DNA of 64,000 bases from Dendrolimus kikuchii. Taxonomy: Eukaryota; Arthropoda; Insecta; Lepidoptera; Lasiocampidae. Below, piece by piece: positions 10,012 through 19,849 of this stretch. The stretch is taken from assembly GCA_019925095.2 (NCBI GenBank), contig CM034392.1, positions 23,657,887 to 23,721,886 of the forward strand, written 5' to 3'. Numbering within the stretch: the first letter of the stretch is position 1; the number at the start of each line of letters is the position of its first letter. Both the position numbers and the translations under genes were made by a program. Below the pieces are notes generated by a model. That model searched no databases. It worked only from the letters and a program-made list of their open reading frames with translations, and was not told the DNA's origin.

Positions 10012-10654
10012 TTACTGTGACACGTTAGTGACACATCTGGTGTTACTAAAACACCTGGAGCCCAATTCTGCTATTTCAATATCTTGGCGTTGCGAAGATA
10101 TTCAAAGTACGATTCCAATGCGATAATGTCAAAAATTCGTATTTTACTAAATCCACGATATCATCTCGATATGGTCGCGTCAGAATAATAGTAGGAAAAA
10201 ATTGTATTTTAGGTATTACCATTAGCAGAAATGCCGTTGGTTGAAATTAATATTGAAATGCTACCAAAAATTTTAAACATTTATTTCGCGAGTTATCGCT
10301 TAGAAATATTTATAAAGATAGAGTGGCACGCCATTGAAATTATCAGAATACCAAAACCAGGCGAACCTACATTAACACGGTTGTGTCTGGCGACTTTGAC
10401 TAGATAGTAGTAACAGAATCGGCTCCAGAAATTACAAACGTCCTTATACGACAGTAACCACTATATATTATGAGAGCTGTCTGTAAGTTTGCCTAATGTA
10501 GACAATAATAAAAAATTAAACCGAAAGGTAAGGTATACATCTTATATAAGGATGTGGTAAATAATTGTAAAACACTGATCGTTTACGCACGCACAATACA
10601 CGTATACCTCACTGACACTGATCAGGCACAGCACACAATCAATCTGACTTATTA

Positions 10655-10800
10655 TTAAGTACTTTTTTAGGGTTCCTTTTAACCATTTTGGCAAAACCCC
10701 TTACGAAAAGTTTATCTTCGTCCGTAAGTCTGTACAGCTGTCTGTCTTTATATGTCACGGTGATTTTTATTGGAATCTACTGTGTCTACATACTTAAATG
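10655..10800 (+). repeat. dispersed repeat remnant
   Basis: TTTTTTAGGGTTCCTTTTAA and CGTAAGTCTGTACAGCTGTC resemble a very common insect repeat that carries TTAGGGTTCCGTA. Ends not found. Confidence 0.38.
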
Positions 10801-10941
10801 AAATTTAACCGGAAGGTATAATACATATATACTATACATCTATGAAGTAAAATTACTCAACATGATACTCAACATGAGATAAACATCGGGCAGTATGTTG
10901 CGCTGATTCTTCTTTTTTATCAATAAGTAAATTTGCTTTGA

Positions 10942-10989
10942 AAGTAGTGTTAGACTCATGACCAGAAGGTCATGAGTCTAACACTACTT
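10942..10989. repeat. perfect 22-bp inverted repeat, AGAA loop
   Basis: AAGTAGTGTTAGACTCATGA then CC (10942-10963) is followed by the 4-base loop AGAA and its exact inverse (10968-10989). No mismatch. It lies inside the interval framed by the family K inverted repeats. The perfection implies recent origin or constraint. Confidence 0.7.
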
Positions 10990-11079
10990 GTAGAAACAAG
11001 TAATCGTAAGATTTCATTTTGAAAAACAAAAAATTTTCAACCCTTAGTTACAAGTATAACGCCAACCCCTAATTTTAAG

Positions 11080-11358
11080 TTATTTTTTTAGTATCACTAT
11101 AGTCCTCCTTAACGATTTCGGTAACGGCGATCCCTCAAATGTTATTATTGCGCCGCCTGTGGGCCCTAATGTGGCCAGACCGAATTTGTTTTTAAATTCC
11201 CGGCCATACATCATATAATGTAGTTGGCCAGCGGCGTTGTACATGTAGGTATAGAAGGGCTTGGGTCGCTCTTTGCGAATTTGGTGTTTTGTATCCAAAT
11301 CTTCTGAGCGGTTTTTTTTTCGAAAGCTTTGAACTTTTTGGACATTATGGATCGCCAA
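11080..11358 (-). CDS. unrecognised 92-codon open frame
   Basis: The frame runs from an ATG at 11356-11358 to a stop at 11080-11082. It reads RKERPKPFYTYMYNAAGQL, then HYMMYGREFKNKFG, LATLGPTGGAIITFEGSP and a basic end. The composition is protein-like (balanced, glycine- and aromatic-rich) and the local GC content is higher than in the flanks, but I do not recognise a family. It lies between the two inverted repeats at 8654-9220 and 12296-12860 and may belong to that element. It could equally be a chance frame or a fragment of another retroelement protein. Confidence 0.3.
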   Translation of the reverse strand: MAIHNVQKVQSFRKKNRSEDLDTKHQIRKERPKPFYTYMYNAAGQLHYMMYGREFKNKFGLATLGPTGGAIITFEGSPLPKSLRRTIVILKK

Positions 11359-11477
11359 GAAGATTTTTCCTTAACAAACTCCTTTCATTTGTCGGTTTGA
11401 TGTTGCATGCATTTAGATGACGCTTGAACACGACTTTGGAACGCAAGTGCTTCTTTTATTCAAAATTCACTGCGACG

Positions 11478-11645
11478 TTGTTGTCGTCAGCCAATCGCAG
11501 TCCACTGCTGGACGTAGGATTTCCCAAGCCGGCGCGGCACCACACATCCCTGTCCTCCACCTTTCTCATCCAGCGCCCAGTACTTGGAAGACATCCAACA
11601 GTACGTTTACTGAGACGCGGTCTCCACTTCAACCCTCTAAAATGA
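11478..11645 (-). mobile_element. RTE-type LINE C-terminal fragment (RTE-D), frameshifted
   Basis: Minus-strand codons give WMRKVEDRDVWC and, in another frame, GKSYVQQWTAIG before a stop. This resembles the RW..DR..W...GEAYVQQWTA end that I know from lepidopteran RTE-like elements. At least one frameshift separates the two parts. The plus-strand ORFs here are shadows. Confidence 0.6.
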
Positions 11646-11789
11646 CTATGGAACCCTAAAAAACACTTTCTCTAATAGTTTTGATGAGCCCATATCAGGA
11701 AATGTTAATTCTAATCAGAACAGCATTCTTAACATGATTTGTTTCGGTGTAAGACATGACACCCACACAATGGAAATGTCAATCGGGAC

Positions 11790-11880
11790 CAGTTAGAACG
11801 GCGCGACCCTGACATTACCTGCGGCCGGCGCCGGTTCCGCGAGCTAATGGTGCAGGGATTGATTTCAATGGAGAAATTAG
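11790..11880. other. GC-rich island of unknown nature
   Basis: TGCGGCCGGCGCCGGTTCCG and neighbours are far richer in CpG than the flanks. The minus strand has CCGCAGGTAATG, a possible splice donor. No repeat family or frame explains it. It lies within the interval between the family K arms. Confidence 0.3.
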
Positions 11881-12295
11881 ATCAGGGCATCTTGAGAATG
11901 TTTGCTATGCCTCAGAATAATTGTAAAGTTCAGCTAAAATTCGTCCTTCTCACTGAAAAACAATTATAGGACTTGTTATCAGACCATAAACTTAGAAAAA
12001 AAATCTCAGCGAATGATTTATGAATGTAAAAAATAGTTGAAAGTTGAAGTGTTGATATGCACTTTTAATTTAAAAAGAATAACATACTGGTAAAACAAAA
12101 TAACAATTATAGAATATTCATGATTTTTTAACAAAAATATTATTGTATAGATATTAGTATTGAAATTCACTGTTGGCGTCAGTCAAAAACCTACAATTTG
12201 GCTGAGGTTTTATTTGAAGATTAATTTAAAAGTTGAAAATATATAAATAATTGAAAAAACAGAACAAGGAGAACGTTGTGATTATATATACTTCT

Positions 12296-12860
12296 GGGAA
12301 ACAAGGGTAATAACGTTCAATAAGTAATTGCACTCACAAGTATAACTTGGCAATTTCGTGCGTTGGATTACGGGACATAGGTTAAAGCTTGGATTAGTAT
12401 AATGGAACAGTAAACAGTAACTAGTTTTATAAATCTGCTGGTAGCAAGAAAGAGAAGAACATCTATTTTTTGCTGTCCCGCCATTAATCTGTTGGATAAA
12501 AGTTTTTACTGGTAAGGTAAATATTTTTTTTTATTACTACTATACATTTAGATAATTATTTTTTGTATTTGGCAATAATTTATTAACATACGTTCACATC
12601 CATATACGTTAAGGCGTCAATATTCTTTTATATAAACAGTATTACATAGTCGGGTAGTAACGCCCAAGAATGCCTTTCTTTTTTTTGCTTTATTACCGAT
12701 TATGAAGGAAAGTTTCATGCGAGTACGTCTCATATCAAAGTAGTGATTAATTAATAAATGAACAATATATTATTTTATCCAACTTTTAATATAAAGTTAT
12801 TATGGAATAAATATAAAAGGTTAAGGAAATAAGTGAACGGCTTTTCCCCTGCTTCCCCTA
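12296..12860 (-). repeat. long inverted repeat, right arm (family K)
   Basis: The reverse complement of this segment aligns with 8654-9220 throughout. Its outer edge reads CCTGCTTCCCCTA then TA, mirroring the left arm. Either the two arms end one element of about 4.2 kb, or they are independent inverted copies of one repeat. Homology fades inside about 12290. Confidence 0.6.
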
Positions 12861-12864
12861 TATT

Positions 12865-13345
12865 TTAAAACTATTTATTAATTTGTGTTATTGTAGGTAT
12901 ACTTATGTAAACTGATGTACACGATTAGAAATAGATTAATAACTAATTAATTATTAACCTAACCCAATGAACTTAATTTGATACAATAGGTTTAATTCCA
13001 TTGTTAATTCGCTAATTTAGCTATCAATTAAACAAATCTAAAGACAACCGAGCATGAAGTTATGAACATAAAATATCGTAAGAAAACTTCAATGCTTCTG
13101 ATTGTATATGAAACACAATAAAGTTCATAAATTATTTTTAATAACGTACATTAATTTAAATATATATATGACCATGTTATTATAATTCGAGAGGCGGGTG
13201 TCCTATCTTCTTGCTCAATCGGAGAATTTATCACATTATATAAGGAATGTCCGCCAATTATAGTCGTTAATTTTAATGCAATTTTTCAATATCGATGCAT
13301 GTTACTGTTCATTCGTTATATTGAAAAATTATCAGGTTATTATAT
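12865..13345. other. unassigned AT-rich DNA
   Basis: No frame or repeat recognised between the right arm of family K and a solo LTR. Confidence 0.5.
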
Positions 13346-13850
13346 TGTTACAAGATGGGCCAAATACAAGAGATGCACATCTGCCTGCTATAAAACCTGG
13401 TTTATTACCCTTCCTCTATTCGGAGTTCTTTTGTTTACTTCGTGTTTAAAATTTGCAATAAGACAATAGTCTATTGTTATTGTACTGGTCTATGGCCGTT
13501 CGCAGGCATAATTAGGCAGGTGTGCAGAATTATGTTTCCTGGGAATTGCGCCGACAGAGGCGCAGGTGTGATACGTGGAAATCATTGTTTACCCGGTCGT
13601 GACACATTGTAAGCTAAGTATAAAGGGATGCTCGAACGGAGAGATCAGCAGTCGAGCGACTATTACGATACAAGCAAGACGTGTACACTCGACAAGCGAT
13701 ATAGTGACGTACTTTGCGTGTCTTATTGATCGTGCAGATTGTAACAAGTAGTGTCTAGTTTTATTTGTACTTGTTTTATACGTGTTTGTATAGTTGTAAT
13801 AAACTCTATAGTAATTCCAACGGCATTCTAATTCGAGTTGCTTGTTAGAT
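13346..13850 (+). mobile_element. solo LTR (Ty3/gypsy-like), diverged 3' end
   Basis: It starts TGTTACAAGATGGG and shares CGTTCGCAGGCATAATTAGG, CAGTCGAGCGA, ACGTGTTTGTATAGTTGTAA and AATTCCAACGGCATTCTAAT with the LTRs at 46.5 and 53.3 kb. The terminal GTAACA has decayed to GTTAGATT. TAATAAACTC would be the polyadenylation region. No internal region remains. Confidence 0.7.
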
Positions 13851-14310
13851 TGTTTTTTTTCTAGACATTTTGTTAAATTCTTTTAGCTAGATTCATATTT
13901 AATTAGATGGGACCCCAATAGGGGTTCCATCAGTTACAATAATTTCCAACTAAAATTCAGTTTACCCCTGGAACGTTGGACTAATTTCTCGTAAAATGAT
14001 GTAAACAATAAAAAACATTTATAAAAAAATAAAAAACTTTCTAGTTGAATTCTTCATTATATTTCAGAGGAACTGTAATCAGTGGCATAATTTGAGATTT
14101 TACCATTGGCCAACAGTGGGCACACAAAATGAGGGTAGCTAACAAGTTCACGACACGGATGGTTATGTCACCAACGTTTCAAGTTTTAAATGCAATTTCA
14201 CAAAATCTTTTCACCCTCAAGGCTCTAAAGACAAATGAACTATATATAGTGACTATACATATTTTTATCAGAATACTCGTATCTATACTATATAGAATAA
14301 TTAATAATTA
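13851..14310. other. unassigned AT-rich DNA
   Basis: The 60-codon plus frame at 14129 is of random composition. Confidence 0.5.
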
Positions 14311-14643
14311 GACATACATACATATATAACTTCACGCCAGTTCCCTTGCGGGGTAGGCACGTACAACAGAGCGCCATTTAGGCTTATTCTTACACACCTC
14401 ACTTGCTTCTTTGACATTCATAACTCTTGTCATGCACGCTCGTCAGTTCTTAAGGCTCCTGACATCACCTTCTGCTAGTACACGATCAATTTGATCATGG
14501 AAGGTGTGTCGTGGCCTTCCACGACCTCTGCATCCATCCACTTTTGCATTGTATATCTGTTTAGTCATTCTTTCATCATGCATTCTTTCCACATGCCCGA
14601 ACCACCGGAGCATTCCTTTCCTTACCTTCACCCCGACACTCTT
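14311..14643 (-). mobile_element. RTE-A 3' fragment
   Basis: This encodes GVKVRKGMLRWFGHVERM through RAYPARELA on the minus strand, as in the 48-49 kb copy. It has a premature stop where an arginine codon follows SLKN (near 14443) and is truncated upstream at about 14643. The 3' end is the usual CATACATA tail. It is a dead 5'-truncated copy. Confidence 0.82.
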
Positions 14644-14702
14644 GATTTTATTAATTTCATTAATAATTATATAGGTAGATAACACGTTTTGATAACGTTA
14701 CC

Positions 14703-14720
14703 AATGGACAGTATCTGTCC

Positions 14721-14723
<3 letters not shown>
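14703..14723. repeat. short perfect hairpin before a TA array
   Basis: AATGGACAG, loop TAT, CTGTCCATT. It leads directly into a (TA)n array at 14722-14773. Possibly the residue of another TA-cored palindrome. Confidence 0.4.

Positions 14724-14773
<50 letters not shown>
14722..14773. repeat. (TA)n microsatellite
   Basis: A pure TA run of about 52 bp next to a short perfect hairpin (14703-14723). Confidence 0.85.
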
Positions 14774-14775
<2 letters not shown>

Positions 14776-14836
14776 GTGTAGTATCTGGGACCCATAAACT
14801 ATTTGTAATCCCTATTTATATTTGTTTATAATACTA

Positions 14837-15045
14837 CTAGCTGTCCCGGCAGACGTTGTTCTGCCCTGAACTAATAAAATTTAGAACCCGATTCCAGCGC
14901 CACCTACCGGGTCCAAATGTAACCTATCCTATCTTTCAAGTTGGATCAAACTGCACACGGTGTGAAAATTTGATTAAAATCGGTCAAGTAGTTTAGGAGT
15001 CCATTGAGGACAAACATTGTGACACGAGATTTATATATATTAAGA
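14837..15045 (-). mobile_element. non-autonomous Helitron H1, 209 bp
   Basis: It has the same length and ends as the 5.3-kb copy, with CTAG at 14837-14840, TC at 15044-15045, and A/T flanks. It differs at scattered positions. It adjoins repeat X at 15046, so it inserted at that repeat's edge. Confidence 0.82.
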
Positions 15046-15515
15046 TAAATGTGAAAGTAACTCTGTTTGTCTGTTAAGCTTTCGCGGAAAAACTACTAGA
15101 AGTGTCGGATTGCTTTTGCTGTAATTTTGTTTAATACCGAAAATGTTTATATATATAATTCTTCTGGACGTGTGTATACAGTGAACTCCTCCTAAACGGC
15201 TGGACGGATTTGAATGATTTTTTTTGTGTGTGTTCAAGTGGATTTGAGGATGGTTTAGATTCACAATTGGACCCGGTAGGTGGCGCTGCAATCTGGTTCT
15301 ATATTTCTAACTTACATGTATGACCTTCAAAAAGTGTTCTCCAGTGGAACTTATTTTGAATAAAAACTTTTGAATTAGAATTTGAAATTTTATTTCTCCA
15401 GGGCAGGACAACGTCTGCCGGGACAGCTAGTGTGCATATACTTTTCATCCCAGGAGATGGGATAGTTTGCGATATAAAATGAAGTGATCCTTTCAGGGGC
15501 AAATACATAAAAATG
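15046..15515 (+). repeat. repeat X copy split by a Helitron
   Basis: TGTGAAAGTAACTCTGTTTG and GCTTTCGCGGAAAAACTACT lie before the nested Helitron (15144-15430). ATACTTTTCATCCCAGGAGA and CAGGGGCAAATAC lie after it. Confidence 0.52.
15144..15430 (+). mobile_element. non-autonomous Helitron H1, nested in repeat X
   Basis: It runs from TGTTTATATATATAATTC (TC mutated to TG) to ACGTCTGCCGGGACAGCTAG, flanked by A and T. Compared with the 193-bp copy at 45617 it has about 95 extra bp (15308-15400). Repeat X is readable on both sides (to 15143 and from 15431). Confidence 0.76.
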
Positions 15516-15616
15516 TCACACATTGTAACCTGTATTAACGCCTGCTCTTTAAAAAAGAGGCACACACTAGTGTTTGACCCGCGGCCCAGCCGCGGGGTAA
15601 ACTCTAGTGTTATTAT

Positions 15617-15790
15617 ACGTACATACATACATACATACATACATAACTTTACGCCAGTTCCCTTGCGGGGTAGGCACGAACAACAGAGTGCCATTTAGGC
15701 TTATTCTTACACACCTCACTTGCCTCTTTGACATTCATAACTCTTGTCATGCAAGCTCGTCGACATCACCTTCTGCTAGTACACGATCAC
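15617..15790 (-). mobile_element. RTE-A 3' end, about 150 bp plus tail
   Basis: A short minus-strand RTE-A end with a seven-unit TACA tail at 15617-15645. About 17 bp present in other copies are missing near 15760, which breaks the frame. The plus-strand ORFs over it are antisense shadows. Confidence 0.78.
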
Positions 15791-15799
15791 AGTATTATA

Positions 15800-16205
15800 C
15801 GTAATTGTATATAATTTATATTATGTAAAATGTTATAATCATTTATATTTAGATTCAAGTTTAATTTTATTAGTTGCGGATATTTTCTTGTAAAAAAGTA
15901 AAATAAATATCATGCTTGGTTAATGTAATATTTATTTATAAAATTATGATTATCTTAAAAGTTGCTGCTTTGCTGCTGCGACTTGGCCACCTGCATAGAT
16001 TGGGGGAAGACTGCTCGGTGAAAAGATATCGCTGAAGTGACGTAGTGGAGGCTGATCTGCGTGAGCTTCAAGACTATAAATGGCAGGAGACTGAACAGAA
16101 AGGAATGGAGTATTCTCATTTCAGAGTCCAGGACTCATTTTGAGTCGTTGAACCGCAGCAGTTAGTTAGTTAAAAGCTACTGGGTATGTTTATTAGTTTT
16201 CATAT
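15800..16205. other. unassigned DNA with a moderately GC-rich middle
   Basis: 15970-16150 (GCTGCTGCGACTTGGCCACC and following) is less AT-rich than its flanks but has no long frame. Possibly part of a LINE. Confidence 0.4.
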
Positions 16206-16472
16206 AGAATGACTAATCAGATATACAATGCAAAAGTGGATGGATGCAGAAGTCGTGGAAGGCCACGACACACCTTCCATGATCAAATTGATCGTGTACT
16301 AGCTGAAGGTGATGTCAGGAGCCTTAAGAACAGACGAGCGTGCATGACAAGAGTTATGAACGTCAAAGAAGCAAGTGAGGTGTGTAAGAATAAGCCTGAA
16401 TTGCCCTCCGTTGTTCGTGCCTACCCCGCAAGGGAACTGGCGTGAAGTTATGTATGTATGTATGTATATACA
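16206..16472 (+). mobile_element. RTE-A 3' fragment
   Basis: The frame runs from MTNQIYNAKVDGCRSRGRP to RAYPARELA and stops at 16443-16445, followed by (TATG)n. It is intact over 78 codons but lacks everything upstream. It has N for K in MTKQ and a changed KPELPS stretch relative to KPKWHS. Confidence 0.82.
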
Positions 16473-16899
16473 AGTAATTTTTTTCTTAATTAAACATTTT
16501 TATAAAATACTAAAATATATGTGCAGATTGCTAGGAATACAAAAAGTAGGTATGAATGCTTGTAGTAATATAATTAAAACATTAAATACCACTGCCGCTT
16601 CATTAAGATTCATAAAAAAATGGAGCAAACTTACCCGGTCTACTCAATTAAGTGTGAATATTCATGCGAAATATTTTAAAAGGGGTTAACGCACTTTAAA
16701 TTGATGTTTTTGTATAATTTGTCAATGCACGGATGCATTATTAAGATCACGAACACAAAATGGGATGGTACCGTGGATGTATAAATATTGAACCTTAATC
16801 CATTATATATTTTTTTTCATTGTCAAAAAGGGTTCGGATTTTGGGCGTTGATATTAAATTACATGAATCATAAAGGTGCAACTAATATAAAGAACTGAA
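16473..16899. other. unassigned AT-rich DNA
   Basis: A 104-codon frame partly overlaps the RTE-A end. Its remainder is lysine- and isoleucine-rich and not recognised. Confidence 0.45.
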
Positions 16900-17472
16900 A
16901 TAAATAATCGGCAGACAAACACACAGATTGTAATCCGCAAATTAAGCAAGTTACACTTGTGTTTTTTTTTTATTGCGGAAGTTCAGCTGACAGGCAGACG
17001 GCCCACTTAATTGAAAGCGGTTACCATCGCCTACGGAAATTTGCAACACCAAAGGCGCTACAATTGCGCTGCTGCTCTCATAAGGGTCACTGGAACCTGG
17101 TCACTAATGCCGGAACAGAACTCAAGGTTGTTATGGCGACATGCTTTAGACCAGGGGTGGTAGCCATCCAGTTCGGGCAAATGCCCTACCACCTGGCTGT
17201 GGGTTGTTTAGTCGCCTCTTACGACAGGCCGCCCGGCCGCAGGAAATTGTATTATTTCCCCGTTCCTGCACGGATAAAAATCATGTGTTATGTTGTGTTA
17301 TGGGTAATATTAAAAGGAATACTCTGGGGCCGATCCCAGACACCCAGACCATAAGAAATAACGGAGAAAATTCATTTCCGAAATTTACCATACCAGGAAT
17401 GGAACCCTGGAGCCTCTGCGGTGCAGTGAGGTAAACTGGCAAAGACGTAGCCCGCTCAACCACGTAGGTCTA
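16900..17472 (-). mobile_element. SINE-C split by a family A retroposon
   Basis: In reverse orientation it starts at ATAATCGGCAGACAAACACA, is interrupted at 16964-17292, and resumes with TTGTGTTATGGGTAATATTA. It ends in a tRNA-like head whose minus strand contains GTGGTTGAGCGGGCTACG and the B-box-like CAGGGTTCCATTCC. The interruption is flanked by TTGTGTT on both sides (16957-16963, 17293-17299). Confidence 0.75.
16964..17292 (-). mobile_element. family A retroposon inserted in SINE-C
   Basis: A full-length family A copy in reverse, with its poly-T end at 16964-16970 and the element start near CCGTTCCTGCACGG (17261-17274). About 18 extra bases separate that start from the target duplication TTGTGTT. 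It is younger than the SINE it splits. Confidence 0.75.
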
Positions 17473-17517
17473 TGTATCAATATACCTTTATTATAAAGAA
17501 CTGTTTACAGTTAATAA

Positions 17518-17732
17518 AGGATGTCGCCATTGGAAATGGTTACACATTTGCGGCGTTTGGGGTGGAAACTCTGGGTCCGTGGGGTCCTAACGCACTAAAG
17601 GTCTACCGTGACGTCGCCAAACGTTTGGTAGACGTCACACGCGGCCAGAAGGCTGGCGTCTATTTCGCTCAAAGATTAAGCATTGCTATACAACGTGGCA
17701 ATGCCTCCAGCCTTCTGGGAACTGTCCCGTGA
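17518..17732 (+). mobile_element. LINE polyprotein C-terminus, family M
   Basis: The frame reads YTFAAFGVETLGPWGP...QKAGVYFAQRLSIAIQRGN...LLGTVP and stops. The same region occurs five times here in different states of decay. I know this C-terminus from invertebrate retroelement proteins but cannot name the clade. The DNA to about 17890 is an AT-rich 3' region up to the next RTE-A copy. Confidence 0.65.
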
Positions 17733-17897
17733 GTGACAGTGGTTTGGGACCAATAACTTATCTTTAGATATTTTCCTCTTTTTTTATTTAGTTTTATTTT
17801 TTATATTGTATAGTCTGTAGTTTACATTTTAGTTTATAATTATTGTATATGAAGTTTCGAATAACAATATATATACTTTATAATTAGATTATTAATT

Positions 17898-18103
17898 ACA
17901 CACTTTCCATGATCAAATTGATCGTGTACTAGCAGAAGGTGATGTTAGGAGCCTTAAGAACAGACGAGCGTGCATGACAAGAGTTATGAATGTCAAAGAA
18001 GCAAGTGAGGTGTGTAAGAATAAGCCTAAATGGCGCTCTGTTGTTCATGCCTACCCCGCAAGGGAACTGGCGTGAAGTTATGTATGTATGTATGTATGTA
18101 ATT
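17898..18103 (+). mobile_element. RTE-A 3' end fragment
   Basis: It encodes the last ~55 residues of the RTE-A protein, with the same stop and a TATG array at 18077-18098. It starts abruptly within the codons for FHDQIDRVL, as expected for 5' truncation. A different LINE C-terminus begins directly after its tail. Confidence 0.8.
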
Positions 18104-18116
18104 AGATAAATAAAGG

Positions 18117-18460
18117 ATTATTCAAATGTTGACAGTTAAGAAAATACTTCGAATCAGAAATATCTATGAGCTCTTCGATCTGATCCCGCCATCTCCCTTC
18201 CATCATTGGATAACCAGACGCACATGCGGCACAGATATATGGTATCCACCTATAAGAACGAAGCGCTTTGCATCAATCTTCATCATACGCACCGCAGAGG
18301 AGTGGAACTCATTGCCGGAGTCTGTCTTTCATGATACTTATAACCTGGGTGCCTTCAAGTCCCCTGTGAATAGGTACCTACTAGATAAGCGTGCTCCATC
18401 CTAGACCATATCTTCGCTCCACATAGGGCGAGTCGTGGTCAAACGCTTAACCTATACTAC
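18117..18460 (+). mobile_element. LINE C-terminus (CR1/jockey-like), family R
   Basis: The open frame 18126-18404 reads ELFDLIPPSPFHHWITRRTC...RTKRFASIFIIRTAEEWNSLPESVF...AFKSPVNRYLL and stops. The W.SLP..VF...FK..V...L pattern is the usual end of CR1- or jockey-type LINE reverse transcriptases. Upstream it is cut off next to an RTE-A tail. A short untranslated region with an A-run at 18461-18469 follows. Confidence 0.66.
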
Positions 18461-18487
18461 AAAAAAAAACTACGATCAACTTCTTTA

Positions 18488-18846
18488 TCTATATATATAG
18501 CTAATTATGGTTTTGAATGATTTGTGGAAGTCCAGGGAAGGTTTAAAAGGTGAGTAAATATGAAATAGTAAAAAGAACAATTTCGCATTCCCTTAGAAAC
18601 TATTCCTATCTGTCAAACATTTGATGTTCGTCACGTCATAATAAAACTACGTTTTAACGGTTTTAAGCGCGGTAATTTTATTTGATTCGTCACGTCGTTT
18701 AGAAATCAAATTAAATTTTAAAGTGACGTTTTTTTTCATTTTTTTGGTTTCGAATGTCAAACGTTTGATGTTCGTCCCGTCGTTCAGAAATCAACGTTTT
18801 TTATTTATTGATTCTGAGGTGGTACGAAATTTGCCGGGTCAGCTAG
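18488..18846 (+). mobile_element. non-autonomous Helitron (type H2) with 48-bp insert
   Basis: It starts TCTATATATATAGCTAATTA and ends GTACGAAATTTGCCGGGTCA then GCTAG (CTAG 18843-18846). About 75 bp after the TC end are deleted relative to 29517-29954. A family P insertion (18638-18685) with its TSD lies inside. Confidence 0.76.
18638..18685 (-). mobile_element. 48-bp family P insertion
   Basis: These 48 bp match family P (6708-6750) and are bracketed by the 11-bp direct repeat TTCGTCACGTC (18627-18637, 18686-18696). They sit inside a Helitron (18488-18846) whose other copies lack them. It is an extremely truncated copy. Confidence 0.6.
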
Positions 18847-18884
18847 TTTTGAAATATATATTTAAGAATCAGTTATCTTTATCT

Positions 18885-19010
18885 TCTTACATAGTATATA
18901 ACAAAGTCGTTTTTCGCGTTTTTTTGTATATCCGCTAACTACTAAACCACGCAATGGATTTTTAAGCAGTTTTCACTATCAGTTAGATGATTTTTTAAGG
19001 AAGGTCTATA
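18885..19010 (+). repeat. Helitron-like or related repeat remnant
   Basis: ACAAAGTCGTTTTTCGCG, CCACGCAATGGATTTTTAAG and GATTTTTTAAGGAAGGTCTA follow the order of a common lepidopteran repeat (GCAACGGATTTTGATG..., GATTCAAGAGGAAGGTTT). Ends not found. Confidence 0.4.
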
Positions 19011-19667
19011 TATATATATGTATATATATATAGTTGCTTTTGTCCGCGGTTTCGTCCACGATATATAGAGACTTAAGTTATATGCAAGATAATAGATTCG
19101 ATTTTACCCGTAGCATAGCCTCAGGGAAAGCTATAGTTAATAAATAATTAAATTATGAATAAGGGATAAAAAAACTATGTAAAAAATAAAAGAGACTATA
19201 GAGAATAATAAAAGTATGCAGAATACATGGTAGTATATACCATTAAAATGACAAAAAATCTTTCTCTAAATAAATATTTTTTCAAATCATTGTGAATTTT
19301 AGATAAACTTCGCAGTCAAATACACAACCCATCACTAACGCCACTTCGGCCACAGCTACATCCAGTACCTTAATCACATAAATTACTTTTCGCGGGGCAT
19401 AGGTTAAAAACTACAGAATAGCGCTAGACCGGTCATTGTGGCGTTCTTTCCGGGTTTCCGGGAAGTCTATGACCATCAGTAGGCCTCTGATGGCTGAAAT
19501 GATGATAATGATTAAGGTAAAAATATAGACAAGCGAAGGAGTTATTTTTAAGTTTTTCTTTCCCCCCGTGGGCTTCTCAATTTGCTTAGGGGACTGGACA
19601 ATAATCCACGCCAAATTTTATGTGTAAAATGTGGCGTGTATCTATTATCTTATTAGTGTGGATTATC
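19011..19667. other. unassigned DNA
   Basis: It contains TTTTGTCCGCGGTTTCGTCC (about 19040) and CAGTAGGCCTCTGATGGCTG (19478), both strings seen in lepidopteran repeats, but no boundaries. Confidence 0.4.
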
Positions 19668-19846
19668 TAGATTTGCAAGTTTCATCTCGATGTTTCCCTT
19701 CACCGTCAGCACGTGGTAATTGTTACTATATGTATGTTAGGTCAGAAAAATGCCTAAGAGATGCATGATTTTCCGGATTAAATTCGAACCCGTGTCATTT
19801 GACTTTGGGTCACTAATGTGTTAACCATTGGACTACCACGGTTTTA
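19668..19846 (-). mobile_element. SINE-B copy with tRNA-like head
   Basis: In reverse orientation it has the body blocks TCGATGTTTCCCTTCACCG and GCACGTGGTAATTGT, then GAAAAATGCCTAAGAGATGC. It ends in a head whose minus strand reads CCGTGGTAGTCCAATGGTTA (A-box region) and GGGTTCGAATTTAATCC (B-box region). It is old and the outer body is lost. Confidence 0.68.
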
Positions 19847-19849
19847 TTC

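Noticed and set aside
16959..17354. 131-codon plus-strand frame
   Set aside because: It crosses the border of a family A retroposon and the SINE-C that it interrupts, both non-coding.
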